A program made the position numbers and the translations under genes. Source: Geoglobus sp. (GTDB taxonomy: Archaea > Halobacteriota > Archaeoglobi > Archaeoglobales > Archaeoglobaceae). Taken from it: 5,228 nucleotides of DNA. Positions within the stretch are counted from its first letter, which is position 1. Every line of letters starts with the position of its first letter. The stretch is from positions 1 through 5,228 of the forward strand of contig WAJY01000139.1 of NCBI GenBank assembly GCA_015523645.1, given 5' to 3'. Under the pieces are notes generated by a model that searched no databases, had not been told where the DNA came from, and saw nothing but the letters and a program-made list of their open reading frames with translations. Below are positions 1 to 5,085 of this stretch, one piece after another.

Positions 1-1
1 G

Positions 2-127
2 GTTGGAGAGAAGAAATTTAGGATTCGGGTTGTAGAAAAAAGAATTCAGAATCGAGTTCATGAGGATGGATTCTCCACTAACATGATAAATGGACATGAA
101 GGGGAGACTAGAATTTTAGTAGTTTAG
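2..127 (+). CDS. possible C-terminal end of an unidentified protein (partial, open at left edge)
   Basis: A plus-strand frame is open from the window edge for 41 codons and stops at TAG (125-127). The residues are rich in Lys, Arg, Glu and Val, beginning VGEKKFRIRVVEKRI and ending GETRILVV, which looks like a real protein tail. The antisense frames here are poorer in charged residues. I do not recognise a family. A run of 41 open codons can occur by chance, so this rests on composition and on its position, convergent with the HEAT-repeat gene and followed by a T-run. The start lies outside the window. Confidence 0.4.
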   Translation, partial: VGEKKFRIRVVEKRIQNRVHEDGFSTNMINGHEGETRILVV

Positions 128-136
128 TATTGATAA

Positions 137-141
137 TTTTT
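137..141 (+). terminator. short T-run after the left-edge frame
   Basis: Five T residues lie ten bases past the stop at 125-127. Archaeal terminators are typically T-runs without a needed hairpin. The run is short, so this is weak support. It lies in the 61-base gap between two converging frames. Confidence 0.25.
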
Positions 142-188
142 AGTTGTTGCTGGAGTATTAAATTGAGGATGTGGTAAATGTAGAGAAG

Positions 189-833
189 CTAATCGCGGAT
201 GATTGACCTCAAAACCACATAGAGCTCGTTAATTGCTTTTTCTGCAACCCTAAGATATTCAGGCTGATTTGCTGACAGCTTGACCCATTCCTCAAATTCA
301 GTTAGTATCTCCTCGGGAATCTCCGAGCTTCTAGATGCAAGTTTTAAAAGAGCGACAGCAGCAGTTATGCTTACTTTATCATCATTCAATAGCTCTACAA
401 GTTTTGGGATCGCGTTCATCACAAGTTCTTCATCCTGATCAAAATAACTAATGACTGCAATTGCTTCCTGACGGACTATCCAAGCTCTGTCATCCAACAT
501 CTCAATTATTAATGGTAACAACTCCTTCCTGAATTCAGGGAATTTTAACGATATGATGCCAATAGCGTGAATTGCAGCAGCACGAACATGACGATTTTTG
601 TCTTTCAGAAGCTTAATGATTTCAGATAAAATATTCTCAATCCTCTCCGGATATCTTCTCCAGTCAATGTTGCCCAGAACGTAAGTTGTTTTTTCGCGAA
701 CTTCAGGATCCTTGTTGTTCAAGAGTTGAATGAGCTCTGGGAGTTTTTCTTCAATTCCTGTCTTCTCTAATTCTTCAGCTATCAGAAAAGATGGATACTT
801 GCCTTTGATCATATCTTGGATTTCTTGAGGCAT
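189..833 (-). CDS. HEAT-repeat protein
   Basis: A 214-residue all-helical protein made almost wholly of HEAT-like repeats, which form a curved solenoid that usually binds other proteins. Four repeats are visible at about residues 28-56, 68-94, 103-131 and 141-167. Each has a leading helix of the type LPELIQLLNN, a short turn with Asp (KDPEVRE, KNRHVRA, RAWIVRQ), and a second helix. The Val-Arg near the start of the second helix is the usual HEAT signature and is lost in the fourth repeat. The tail (170-214) is helical but not an obvious repeat. There is no signal peptide or membrane segment, so it is likely cytosolic. It resembles archaeal HEAT proteins of the PBS-lyase-repeat type, but nothing shows an enzymatic role, and the binding partner is unknown. 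The ATG at 833 has no Shine-Dalgarno sequence, but an AT box about 27 bases upstream fits leaderless transcription. The gene appears to be transcribed alone. Confidence 0.9.
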   Translation of the reverse strand: MPQEIQDMIKGKYPSFLIAEELEKTGIEEKLPELIQLLNNKDPEVREKTTYVLGNIDWRRYPERIENILSEIIKLLKDKNRHVRAAAIHAIGIISLKFPEFRKELLPLIIEMLDDRAWIVRQEAIAVISYFDQDEELVMNAIPKLVELLNDDKVSITAAVALLKLASRSSEIPEEILTEFEEWVKLSANQPEYLRVAEKAINELYVVLRSIIRD

Positions 834-846
834 GATTTTTGTTATG

Positions 847-868
847 CAAGATTTAGTTAAAAATCTTG
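847..868. promoter_or_regulatory. inverted repeat over the TATA region of the HEAT-protein gene; candidate operator
   Basis: Perfect 8-base arms, CAAGATTT (847-854) and AAATCTTG (861-868), flank the 6-base spacer AGTTAA. On the minus strand the AT-rich centre TTTTTAACT lies about 27 bases before the ATG at 833, where the TATA box of a leaderless archaeal gene would sit. A dimeric regulator bound here would block the TATA-binding protein. The repeat and its position are seen directly. Its role as an operator is inference. Confidence 0.4.
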
Positions 869-1146
869 AGGTGTCTTATTATCCCTCCAGTTTAGAGATT
901 CTCAGATCTCTCGCATTATCGTATTATAACCACTTATAAGGGTTTGAACTAATTCTGAATTTGCCTTCACACCTGCAAACCTACATCTCAAAAATATAGA
1001 CAAGACTTTAGAGCTTTTCTAAGAAATAAAATCCTGTAATTCTATTTTGTTAGGCTGTTTTATCCAGTATCAGTAAAATTCCGATTAAAAGCTAAGGAAA
1101 TTGTTTATGAGTTAGATCGTTATACTTTATGGCTTAAATGCAATGA
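869..1146. other. non-coding gap between two minus-strand genes
   Basis: With the palindrome before it, this makes 313 bases without a convincing gene. It contains a small inverted repeat, AGAGAT-N6-ATCTCT (894-911), and an 8-base palindrome CTTATAAG (933-940). The only longer open stretch is a minus-strand run (902-1018) of 38 codons with no good start. I see no tRNA-like fold and no box C/D pair. It probably holds upstream regulatory sequence for the HEAT-protein gene and the 3' end of the zinc-ribbon transcript. Confidence 0.5.
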
Positions 1147-1542
1147 TTAACCTCTTACGAGCCTGTATATTTCTGACAGCTCCCTCAAAATCTTGATTAT
1201 GTCCCTAAGCTCGTACATGTTGTCTGTTGCCATCGCCTTTTTCACCAGCCTCCCCATCAGCTTTTCAATGTTCTCTTCAAGTAGTGCGCTATCTTTAAAG
1301 GCATCAAACCCATCTACCCTCTCCACGTCTTTTTCCTTGTATTCCTTCTCCAAGCCTTTTGCCATTACTCTCCCATCACCTTCCTCCTCAACAATCTGAA
1401 ATTCTGTTTTGCAGTGCGGACAAAACACCTTCTCATTCTGTTGAAACAGAGGAAGACCGCAGTCAGGACAGTGAAATTTAAGCATTTTTCCTCCTTTTAA
1501 TAGTGGTTCCACCGCTTCCGAAATTTTTTTATCTTCAACCAT
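1147..1542 (-). CDS. Sssca1/autoantigen p27-like zinc-ribbon protein
   Basis: A 131-residue protein. A zinc ribbon at about residues 20-50 has the ligands Cys25, Cys28, Cys41 and Cys44 (CPDC ... CPHC), preceded by LLKGGKML. This layout is typical of the archaeal relatives of the human Sjogren syndrome/scleroderma autoantigen 1 (p27, ZNRD2). Residues 50-100 are acidic and charged, and 88-130 form a predicted amphipathic helix rich in Leu, Ile and Glu that could be a dimer or partner contact. The molecular function of the archaeal family is not established. The start at 1542 is preferred to Met20 (1485), although AAAGGAGGAAA lies just before Met20. That purine run encodes the KGGK that belongs to the conserved pre-ribbon segment, so it is coding rather than a ribosome site. 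The gene diverges from the UPF0147 gene across about 50 bases. Confidence 0.87.
   Translation of the reverse strand: MVEDKKISEAVEPLLKGGKMLKFHCPDCGLPLFQQNEKVFCPHCKTEFQIVEEEGDGRVMAKGLEKEYKEKDVERVDGFDAFKDSALLEENIEKLMGRLVKKAMATDNMYELRDIIKILRELSEIYRLVRG
1519..1533 (+). promoter_or_regulatory. alternative BRE/TATA-like element for the UPF0147 gene
   Basis: CGAAA (1519-1523), a good match to the archaeal TFB recognition element, is followed directly by TTTTTTTATC (1524-1533). Transcription about 25 bases downstream would start near 1555 and give a leader that includes the GGAGGTG ribosome site at 1580-1586. The element lies inside the 5' end of the divergent zinc-ribbon gene. It competes with the box at 1564-1572 as the real promoter. 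Confidence 0.3.
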
Positions 1543-1563
1543 ATGACAGGGTATGACTTCCTG

Positions 1564-1572
1564 ATATTTAAT
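1564..1572. promoter_or_regulatory. shared TATA-like box between divergent genes
   Basis: ATATTTAAT reads as a TATA-like box on both strands (ATTAAATAT on minus). Its centre is about 26 bases from the minus-strand ATG at 1542 and about 25 bases from the plus-strand TTG at 1593, the expected distance for leaderless archaeal transcripts in both directions. The purine-rich upstream flank on the minus strand (AAACAGA) is the better TFB-binding candidate, so minus may be the stronger direction. Function is inferred from spacing alone. Confidence 0.45.
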
Positions 1573-1579
1573 TCTGTTT

Positions 1580-1586
1580 GGAGGTG
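1580..1586 (+). promoter_or_regulatory. ribosome binding site that decides the UPF0147 start
   Basis: GGAGGTG is a strong match to the 16S rRNA 3' end. It lies six bases before TTG at 1593, which favours that codon over the upstream in-frame TTG at 1578 and the GTGs at 1584 and 1587, which overlap or directly abut the site. If the box at 1564-1572 drives the gene, the transcript may begin after this site, which would then be unused. Confidence 0.5.
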
Positions 1587-1592
1587 GTGCAG

Positions 1593-1844
1593 TTGGCAGA
1601 TGTGTTAAATGATGTCCTTGAAACGCTAGATAGAATTATCCATGATGATACTGTTCCAAGAAACATCAGAAGGACTGCAGGAGAGATAAAAGAAGATCTC
1701 CTAGCTGGAGGAGATATTGCATTAAAAGCATCAAGTGCAATCTCGATTCTGGAAGAGCTTTCAGCAGACCCAAATCTGCCCATGCACGTTAGGACTATGA
1801 TATGGAATTTAGTGGGCAATCTTGAGAGGCTTTCTGTTCAATAG
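1593..1844 (+). CDS. UPF0147 family protein
   Basis: An 83-residue, all-helical protein of the UPF0147 family, small conserved archaeal proteins without a proven function. The hallmark segments are visible: DDTVPRNIRRTAGEIKEDL after the first helix, then ALKASSAISILEELSADPNLP, then HVRTMIWNLVGNLE before the end. There is no cysteine, signal peptide or membrane segment, so it is probably a small cytosolic protein with a helical bundle fold. The start is set at TTG 1593 because GGAGGTG lies six bases upstream and the resulting N-terminus has a family-like length. The frame is also open from TTG 1578, which would add five residues. The gene is divergent from the zinc-ribbon gene, and T-runs follow the stop, so it is probably transcribed alone. 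The family call is firm; the start is less so. Confidence 0.9.
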   Translation: MADVLNDVLETLDRIIHDDTVPRNIRRTAGEIKEDLLAGGDIALKASSAISILEELSADPNLPMHVRTMIWNLVGNLERLSVQ

Positions 1845-1850
1845 AAATTA

Positions 1851-1869
1851 TCTTTTTAAGTCTCTTTTT
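1851..1869 (+). terminator. paired T-runs after the UPF0147 gene
   Basis: Two runs of five T residues (1853-1857 and 1865-1869) start nine bases past the TAG stop. This is the usual form of an archaeal T-rich terminator. There is no hairpin ahead of them. Confidence 0.55.
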
Positions 1870-1886
1870 GTGATACCGAAGTAATT

Positions 1887-2260
1887 TCACTCTTCGAACA
1901 ACCACCTCCCAAGCTCAAACACCCTTTCAGCAAATTCCTGAAAAAGTCTGCTAAGGTTTTCAATCTCATAAAATTCAGATTCATGTGAGGCTAATTGTAG
2001 CAGTAAGCAAACTTATCCTGCGATCTAATAAGAACGATTTTCTGCTCCATCAGACCAAAGATCTCTGTTTTCCCATTGTCTTGATGGTTGTCTGCTCTGG
2101 CAAAAACATACCCATTCCATCCACCTTCAAGAATTCTTTAAGCATGAGCCTAGCTATCTCTCTACCCCCTGCATTCATCTCTCTTCATTTTTTCCAGCAA
2201 TCTATTGTTGATTTTCTCAAGGATGTGCTTAAACAACATTCTTGGCATTTCAAAAGGCTA
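1887..2260 (-). pseudogene. decayed gene of unknown family, split over three or more frameshifts
   Basis: No single minus-strand frame is intact, but overlapping open pieces read like successive parts of one protein. Piece 1 (2248-2162) begins MPRMLFKHILEKINNRLLEK. Piece 2 (2184-2050) contains EMNAGGREIARLMLKEFL. Piece 3 (2137-1991) contains LEGGWNGYVFARADNHQD and EIFGLMEQKIVLI. Piece 4 (2012-1887) contains YEIENLSRLFQEFAERV and ends GRWLFEE before TGA. Frame changes would fall near 2165-2184, 2120-2137 and 1991-2012. The charged, helical composition is coding-like. The open plus-strand frame across the same bases is rich in Ser, Leu, Phe and Pro, as antisense shadows of coding DNA usually are. 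I do not recognise the family. Traces may continue upstream to about 2340. Chance is possible, and sequencing error is a minor alternative. Confidence 0.42.
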
Positions 2261-2615
2261 TGAAGAAATTGCAGTAAGCGAAATCTTTTATCGCCTTATG
2301 GGCAAAGCTATCTTTGCTTTTGGCTCAGCAACAAAGGGTAGAAAGTCTAACCTCTAAAATTTACGCTTAGTTGCCACAACACAAAATTTTTAGATTAGGT
2401 TAAAGAATTAAAATATAGCATGTTTTTTTAACTACATTCTATTTTTCAAACATTCTTCTTGTTTTGCGATCTCAGAGATTCATTAACTCCTCTTAATAGC
2501 TTAGCATTTCACCCTATTCTCTGATTATCTGTTTTATGACTCTCTAATTTTTTGACTTCTTATTAATTTGAACTAGAAACAGTCTGTAAGGATAAAGGAA
2601 GGTTAAAAAGTACAA
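2261..2615. other. gap without an intact gene, upstream of the acyl-CoA synthetase genes
   Basis: No intact frame with a plausible start is visible on either strand. The stretch is AT-rich. It contains a small stem, GCAAAG-CTAT-CTTTGC (2302-2317), and an 11-base palindrome ATCTC-A-GAGAT (2469-2479). A minus-strand region (2439-2540) has several in-frame stops between segments that look faintly protein-like. The best reading is the remains of lost genes plus upstream sequence for acdA. Confidence 0.45.
2302..2317. repeat. small inverted repeat
   Basis: Six-base arms GCAAAG and CTTTGC enclose the loop CTAT. The plus strand continues with only three to four T residues, so it is not a convincing terminator. 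It lies upstream of the decayed minus-strand gene. Such a stem can arise by chance in a window this size. Confidence 0.3.
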
Positions 2616-2652
2616 CGACAGATTTTTATTTAACAATAAATAATGAACGTCA
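2616..2652 (+). promoter_or_regulatory. acdA promoter, leaderless type
   Basis: TTTTTATTTAA (2623-2633) is a TATA-like box centred about 25 bases before the ATG at 2653, with purine-containing CGACAGA just upstream as a possible TFB contact. No Shine-Dalgarno sequence precedes the ATG (AATGAACGTCA). Together these suggest that transcription starts at or next to the start codon. Confidence 0.6.
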
Positions 2653-3969
2653 ATGCTAAGGAAGATGTTCTATCCCGAGTCTGTGGCGGTTATTGGCGCA
2701 TCTGCTGATCCAAGAAAGCTGGGGCATACAATTCTAAAGAACATAATCGACGGGGGGTTTAGTGGAAAAATTTATCCGATTAATCCGAAGGGTGGCGAGA
2801 TCCTTGGTTTGAAGGTTTATCAGAGCATCATTGACGTGCAAGATGATGTTGATCTTGCAGTTATAATAATTCCTGCCAAGCTTGTTCCTGGGGTTATGGA
2901 GGAATTAGGAAAGAAAGGGGTTAAGGCTGCTGTAATAATTACTGGAGGATTCAGAGAGGCTGGAAATGAAGAGCTGGAAGAACAGATGCTAGAGATTGCG
3001 AAGAGAAATGGAATAAGGGTGATTGGACCAAACTGTCAGGGCATAAACAACACGCACCATCAACTTTGTGCTTCTTGGCCACTAATAACCCTGAAGGGAA
3101 GGATTGCAATAGCATCGCAGAGCGGTACAGTTGCTGCGGCTCTGGCACAATGGAGCCAGAATGATGGAATTGGGTTTTCAACCTTTGTCAGTCTCGGAAA
3201 CAAATCGGATGTCGATGAAGTCGACATAATTCAGTTCTTTTCAGAGGATGAAAACACTGCAGTGATAGCCCTTTATGTGGAAGGAGTTAAGGATGGTAGA
3301 AGGTTCATTGAGGCTGCAAAGAGATGCAAGAAGCCGATAGTTGTGCTAAAGCCAGGAGTTACAGAAAGGGGAGCAAAAGCAGTAGAGAGCCACACCAAAT
3401 CTATGGCTGGGAAAGATGTTGTTTTTGAGGCAGCATGTAGACAGAGTGGTGTTGTTAGGGCAAAAAATCTTGAGGAACTTTACGACTTTGCAAAGGCATT
3501 TGCGTATTTAAAGACTTTCGGAGGAGAAAGAGTGCTTATTATAACCAGCTCTGGAGGTTCAGGCATTCTGGCAATTGATGTACTGGAGAGCAACGGATTA
3601 AATGTTTTTGAGACCGATGAGAAACTGAAGGCTAAACTCAGAGAGCTTGTGCCAGCTCATGCGATCCTTGATAACCCAATAGATTTAACAGGAGATGCCA
3701 CAGCCGAGATGTATCTGAATGTCTTCAAAGCTTCTTTTGATTATGCAGACGCTTTTCTGCTCATTTTTGGAGATCCAATAGAGGGTGCAGCTAATGCGGT
3801 AATTGAGATCTCGGAGATTGCGAAAAAGGAGGGAAAAACTGTAGTTGTTTCCTTTCTTGGTGGTGGAGAGATAGAGAGAGAAGAGGTGGCAAAAATGCAT
3901 AAACATGGCATACCTGTATTTCCAACCCCAGAAAGAGCTGCCAAAGTTCTGGTGGCATTGAAGAGGTAA
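2653..3969 (+). CDS. acdA: ADP-forming acyl-CoA (acetyl-CoA) synthetase, alpha subunit
   Basis: The 438-residue alpha subunit of an NDP-forming acyl-CoA synthetase. With the beta subunit it makes acid + CoA + ATP from acyl-CoA + ADP + Pi, a cytosolic step of substrate-level phosphorylation. A CoA-binding Rossmann domain (about 1-130) has VAVIGAS near the N-terminus and ends GPNCQG. The succinyl-CoA-ligase-like domain (about 145-285) has ASQSG (154-158), VSLGNKSDVDEVD (179-191), Glu210 in YVEG and the predicted phosphohistidine His247 in ESHTKSMAGKD. Glu210 and His247 match the Glu/phospho-His pair known from succinyl-CoA synthetase. A third ligase domain (290-438) follows with IITSSGGSGILA and NPIDLTG. 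The family usually has SHTGSLAGSD, or close to it; the two Lys replacements here are unusual. The length is slightly below the common 450-465. The substrate (acetyl, branched-chain or aryl) cannot be told from sequence alone. The beta gene follows after 50 bases. Confidence 0.94.
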   Translation: MLRKMFYPESVAVIGASADPRKLGHTILKNIIDGGFSGKIYPINPKGGEILGLKVYQSIIDVQDDVDLAVIIIPAKLVPGVMEELGKKGVKAAVIITGGFREAGNEELEEQMLEIAKRNGIRVIGPNCQGINNTHHQLCASWPLITLKGRIAIASQSGTVAAALAQWSQNDGIGFSTFVSLGNKSDVDEVDIIQFFSEDENTAVIALYVEGVKDGRRFIEAAKRCKKPIVVLKPGVTERGAKAVESHTKSMAGKDVVFEAACRQSGVVRAKNLEELYDFAKAFAYLKTFGGERVLIITSSGGSGILAIDVLESNGLNVFETDEKLKAKLRELVPAHAILDNPIDLTGDATAEMYLNVFKASFDYADAFLLIFGDPIEGAANAVIEISEIAKKEGKTVVVSFLGGGEIEREEVAKMHKHGIPVFPTPERAAKVLVALKR

Positions 3970-3986
3970 AAGAAACTGTAAAGTAT

Positions 3987-4015
3987 CAGATAATTAAAAT
4001 CTGGATGTGGGGTGG
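3987..4015 (+). promoter_or_regulatory. AT box and weak ribosome site ahead of acdB
   Basis: TAATTAAAAT (3991-4000) is centred about 25 bases before the ATG at 4020, the same geometry as the acdA promoter, so acdB may also have its own start. It sits inside a 5-base-arm inverted repeat, CAGAT (3987-3991) and ATCTG (3999-4003). GGGGTGG (4009-4015) lies four bases before ATG 4020 and could serve as a ribosome site on a joint transcript. Both signals favour 4020 over the ATG at 4005. Read-through from acdA is still likely. Confidence 0.4.
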
Positions 4016-4019
4016 TATT

Positions 4020-4667
4020 ATGCATCGAATAATTGAAAGGGCTTTAAGAGAGGGAAGATTTCCAACTGAACCAGAGTGTAGGGAAATTCTGGAGGATTAT
4101 GGCATTCCTGTTTTGGAATATGCGGTAGCCAAAAGTGAGGAAGAAGCTGTTAGGGTTGCTGAAGAGATAGGGTATCCTGTTGTAATGAAAATTGTTACAG
4201 CAAAGGGAGAGCACAAATCTGATATCGGTGGAGTTTTGCTGAACATAAAAGACAAAGATGAACTCATCAAATCTTTTAGGGAGTTGAAGGCACCAATGGG
4301 GGTTCTGATATCTCCAATGGTTAGTGGTGTTGAGCTTCTGATAGGTGCCTTTCAGGATGAGCAGTTTGGTGGAGTTGTTGCCTTTGGAACCGGCGGGAAG
4401 TTTGCAGAGGTTTATGAGGATGTTGCCTACAGAATAACACCCATAGATGCAGATACAGCAATGGAAATGATAAGAGAGACGAAAGTTTACAGAATTCTAT
4501 CTGGTTATAGAGATGTTAAGGCAAGGGACATCAACCAGATTGTCAAAGTTCTCGTGAACCTCTCCAAGCTTGTTGAAGAAAATCCGGAGATAAGGGAAAT
4601 AGACCTCAATCCTACTTTTTCCTTGCCTGAGGGTGTGTTTGTAGGGGATGCGAGATTCATTCTATGA
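4020..4667 (+). CDS. acdB: ADP-forming acyl-CoA (acetyl-CoA) synthetase, beta subunit
   Basis: The 215-residue ATP-grasp subunit that takes phosphate from the alpha-subunit histidine and passes it to ADP. Residues 15-90 match the N-terminal part of the fold, with EILEDYGIPVLEYAVAKSEEEA then GYPVVMKIV and HKSDIGGV. His65 in HKSD corresponds to the second phosphohistidine known from archaeal enzymes (His71 of the beta subunit in studied members). Residues 100-140 carry GVELLIGAFQDEQFG, the loop AFGTGGKFAEVYEDVAYR, and TPID. The end has EIDLNP (193-198), the usual metal-site segment. Length fits the family (about 215-235). The frame is open from ATG 4005, but a GGGGTGG site and an AT box both point to ATG 4020, and an N-terminus of MHRIIERALREGR agrees better with the family. 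The beta subunit is a separate gene, not fused to alpha as in some homologues. Confidence 0.94.
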   Translation: MHRIIERALREGRFPTEPECREILEDYGIPVLEYAVAKSEEEAVRVAEEIGYPVVMKIVTAKGEHKSDIGGVLLNIKDKDELIKSFRELKAPMGVLISPMVSGVELLIGAFQDEQFGGVVAFGTGGKFAEVYEDVAYRITPIDADTAMEMIRETKVYRILSGYRDVKARDINQIVKVLVNLSKLVEENPEIREIDLNPTFSLPEGVFVGDARFIL

Positions 4668-4670
4668 TCA

Positions 4671-4695
4671 TTTTTTAGCAATTAAAAAATTTTTT
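4671..4695 (+). terminator. T-rich terminator after acdB with palindromic A6T6
   Basis: TTTTTT (4671-4676) starts three bases after the TGA. A second run (4690-4695) forms the perfect palindrome AAAAAATTTTTT (4684-4695). The second element presents a T-run on both strands and could stop transcripts from either side of this convergent junction. Confidence 0.6.
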
Positions 4696-4766
4696 ATTGT
4701 TGTTCCTCTAATTCAAGTTAAGTTTCTTGTATCTTGCTCAGCAAACCTCTCATGCTGTAAAAGTGG

Positions 4767-4772
4767 AAAAAA
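4767..4772 (-). terminator. T-run after the ferredoxin gene
   Basis: Six T residues on the minus strand lie about 13 bases past the ferredoxin TGA (4788-4786). This is a typical archaeal T-run terminator, backed up further on by the A6T6 palindrome at 4684-4695. Confidence 0.5.
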
Positions 4773-4785
4773 CTTCTCTTGTTTT

Positions 4786-5085
4786 TCACCTCTCCTCCAA
4801 CTCTGCAGGTTTGTAGTGTTTGTATAGCTTGTCCATAAACACGTCAAAATCAATTCTTTCGAGGATTCCCCAGTCAAAAGGTTCAGCCTCTCTCTCCTCA
4901 ATATACAGTGAGTTTGTGGGGCAAACAGCAATGCACGATCCAAATCCGTCACAAAGTCTCTCATCTACAAGCCTTACCTTTCCATCAACTATCTCAAGAG
5001 CTTTTGTGGGGCAGGATTCAACACATCTTCCGCATGCAATACACGTTTCGTGATTTATTCCAATAATCATTCTCTTTGTTTTCAT
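4786..5085 (-). CDS. ferredoxin with one [4Fe-4S] motif and a three-cysteine second motif
   Basis: A 99-residue soluble electron carrier. The first cluster motif is complete: Cys15, Cys18, Cys21 and Cys25 followed by Pro (CIACGRCVESCP). The second is Cys45, Cys51 and Cys55-Pro (CDGFGSCIAVCP), with Phe48 where the second cysteine of a four-Cys motif would be. A CDGxGxC pattern of this kind is common in one branch of small archaeal and bacterial ferredoxins. It would allow a [3Fe-4S] cluster or a [4Fe-4S] with another ligand. A charged, aromatic tail (64-99) with FDWGILERIDFDVF extends past the fold and may contact a partner. The ATG at 5085 directly abuts the TAA of the upstream frame, and GGGGG six bases before it is a plausible ribosome site. 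M6 is an alternative start that keeps all cysteines. The partner enzyme is not in the window, and a link to the acyl-CoA synthetase across convergent transcription is not supported. Confidence 0.9.
   Translation of the reverse strand: MKTKRMIIGINHETCIACGRCVESCPTKALEIVDGKVRLVDERLCDGFGSCIAVCPTNSLYIEEREAEPFDWGILERIDFDVFMDKLYKHYKPAELEER

Noticed and set aside
902..1018. Minus-strand run of 38 codons in the gap before the HEAT-protein gene (contains VKANSELVQTLISGYN)
   Set aside because: It looks faintly protein-like but has no credible start or ribosome site and no recognisable family. Chance is as likely as a gene remnant.
1193..1399. Open plus-strand frame inside the zinc-ribbon gene
   Set aside because: It is antisense to a recognised gene, with Ser-rich low-complexity composition and no family resemblance.
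1147..1485. Shorter start for the zinc-ribbon protein at Met20, behind AAAGGAGGAAA
   Set aside because: The purine run encodes KGGK in the conserved LLKGGKML segment ahead of the ribbon, so the longer start at 1542 keeps the family's N-terminal part.
1985..2263. Open plus-strand frame of 92 codons starting at GTG
   Set aside because: It is rich in Ser, Leu, Phe and Pro, has no ribosome site, and lies opposite minus-strand pieces with better coding character. It looks like the antisense shadow of the decayed gene.
2302..2317. Stem GCAAAG-CTAT-CTTTGC as a bacterial-type terminator
   Set aside because: It is followed by too few T residues, there is no gene end next to it, and archaeal terminators are usually T-runs without a stem.
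2469..2479. Palindrome ATCTC-A-GAGAT as an operator for acdA
   Set aside because: It is about 175 bases from the acdA start, short, and related GAGATCTC-like strings occur by chance inside acdA.
4713..4964. Open minus-strand frame overlapping the ferredoxin gene
   Set aside because: It is an out-of-frame shadow. The ferredoxin frame has the cluster cysteines.
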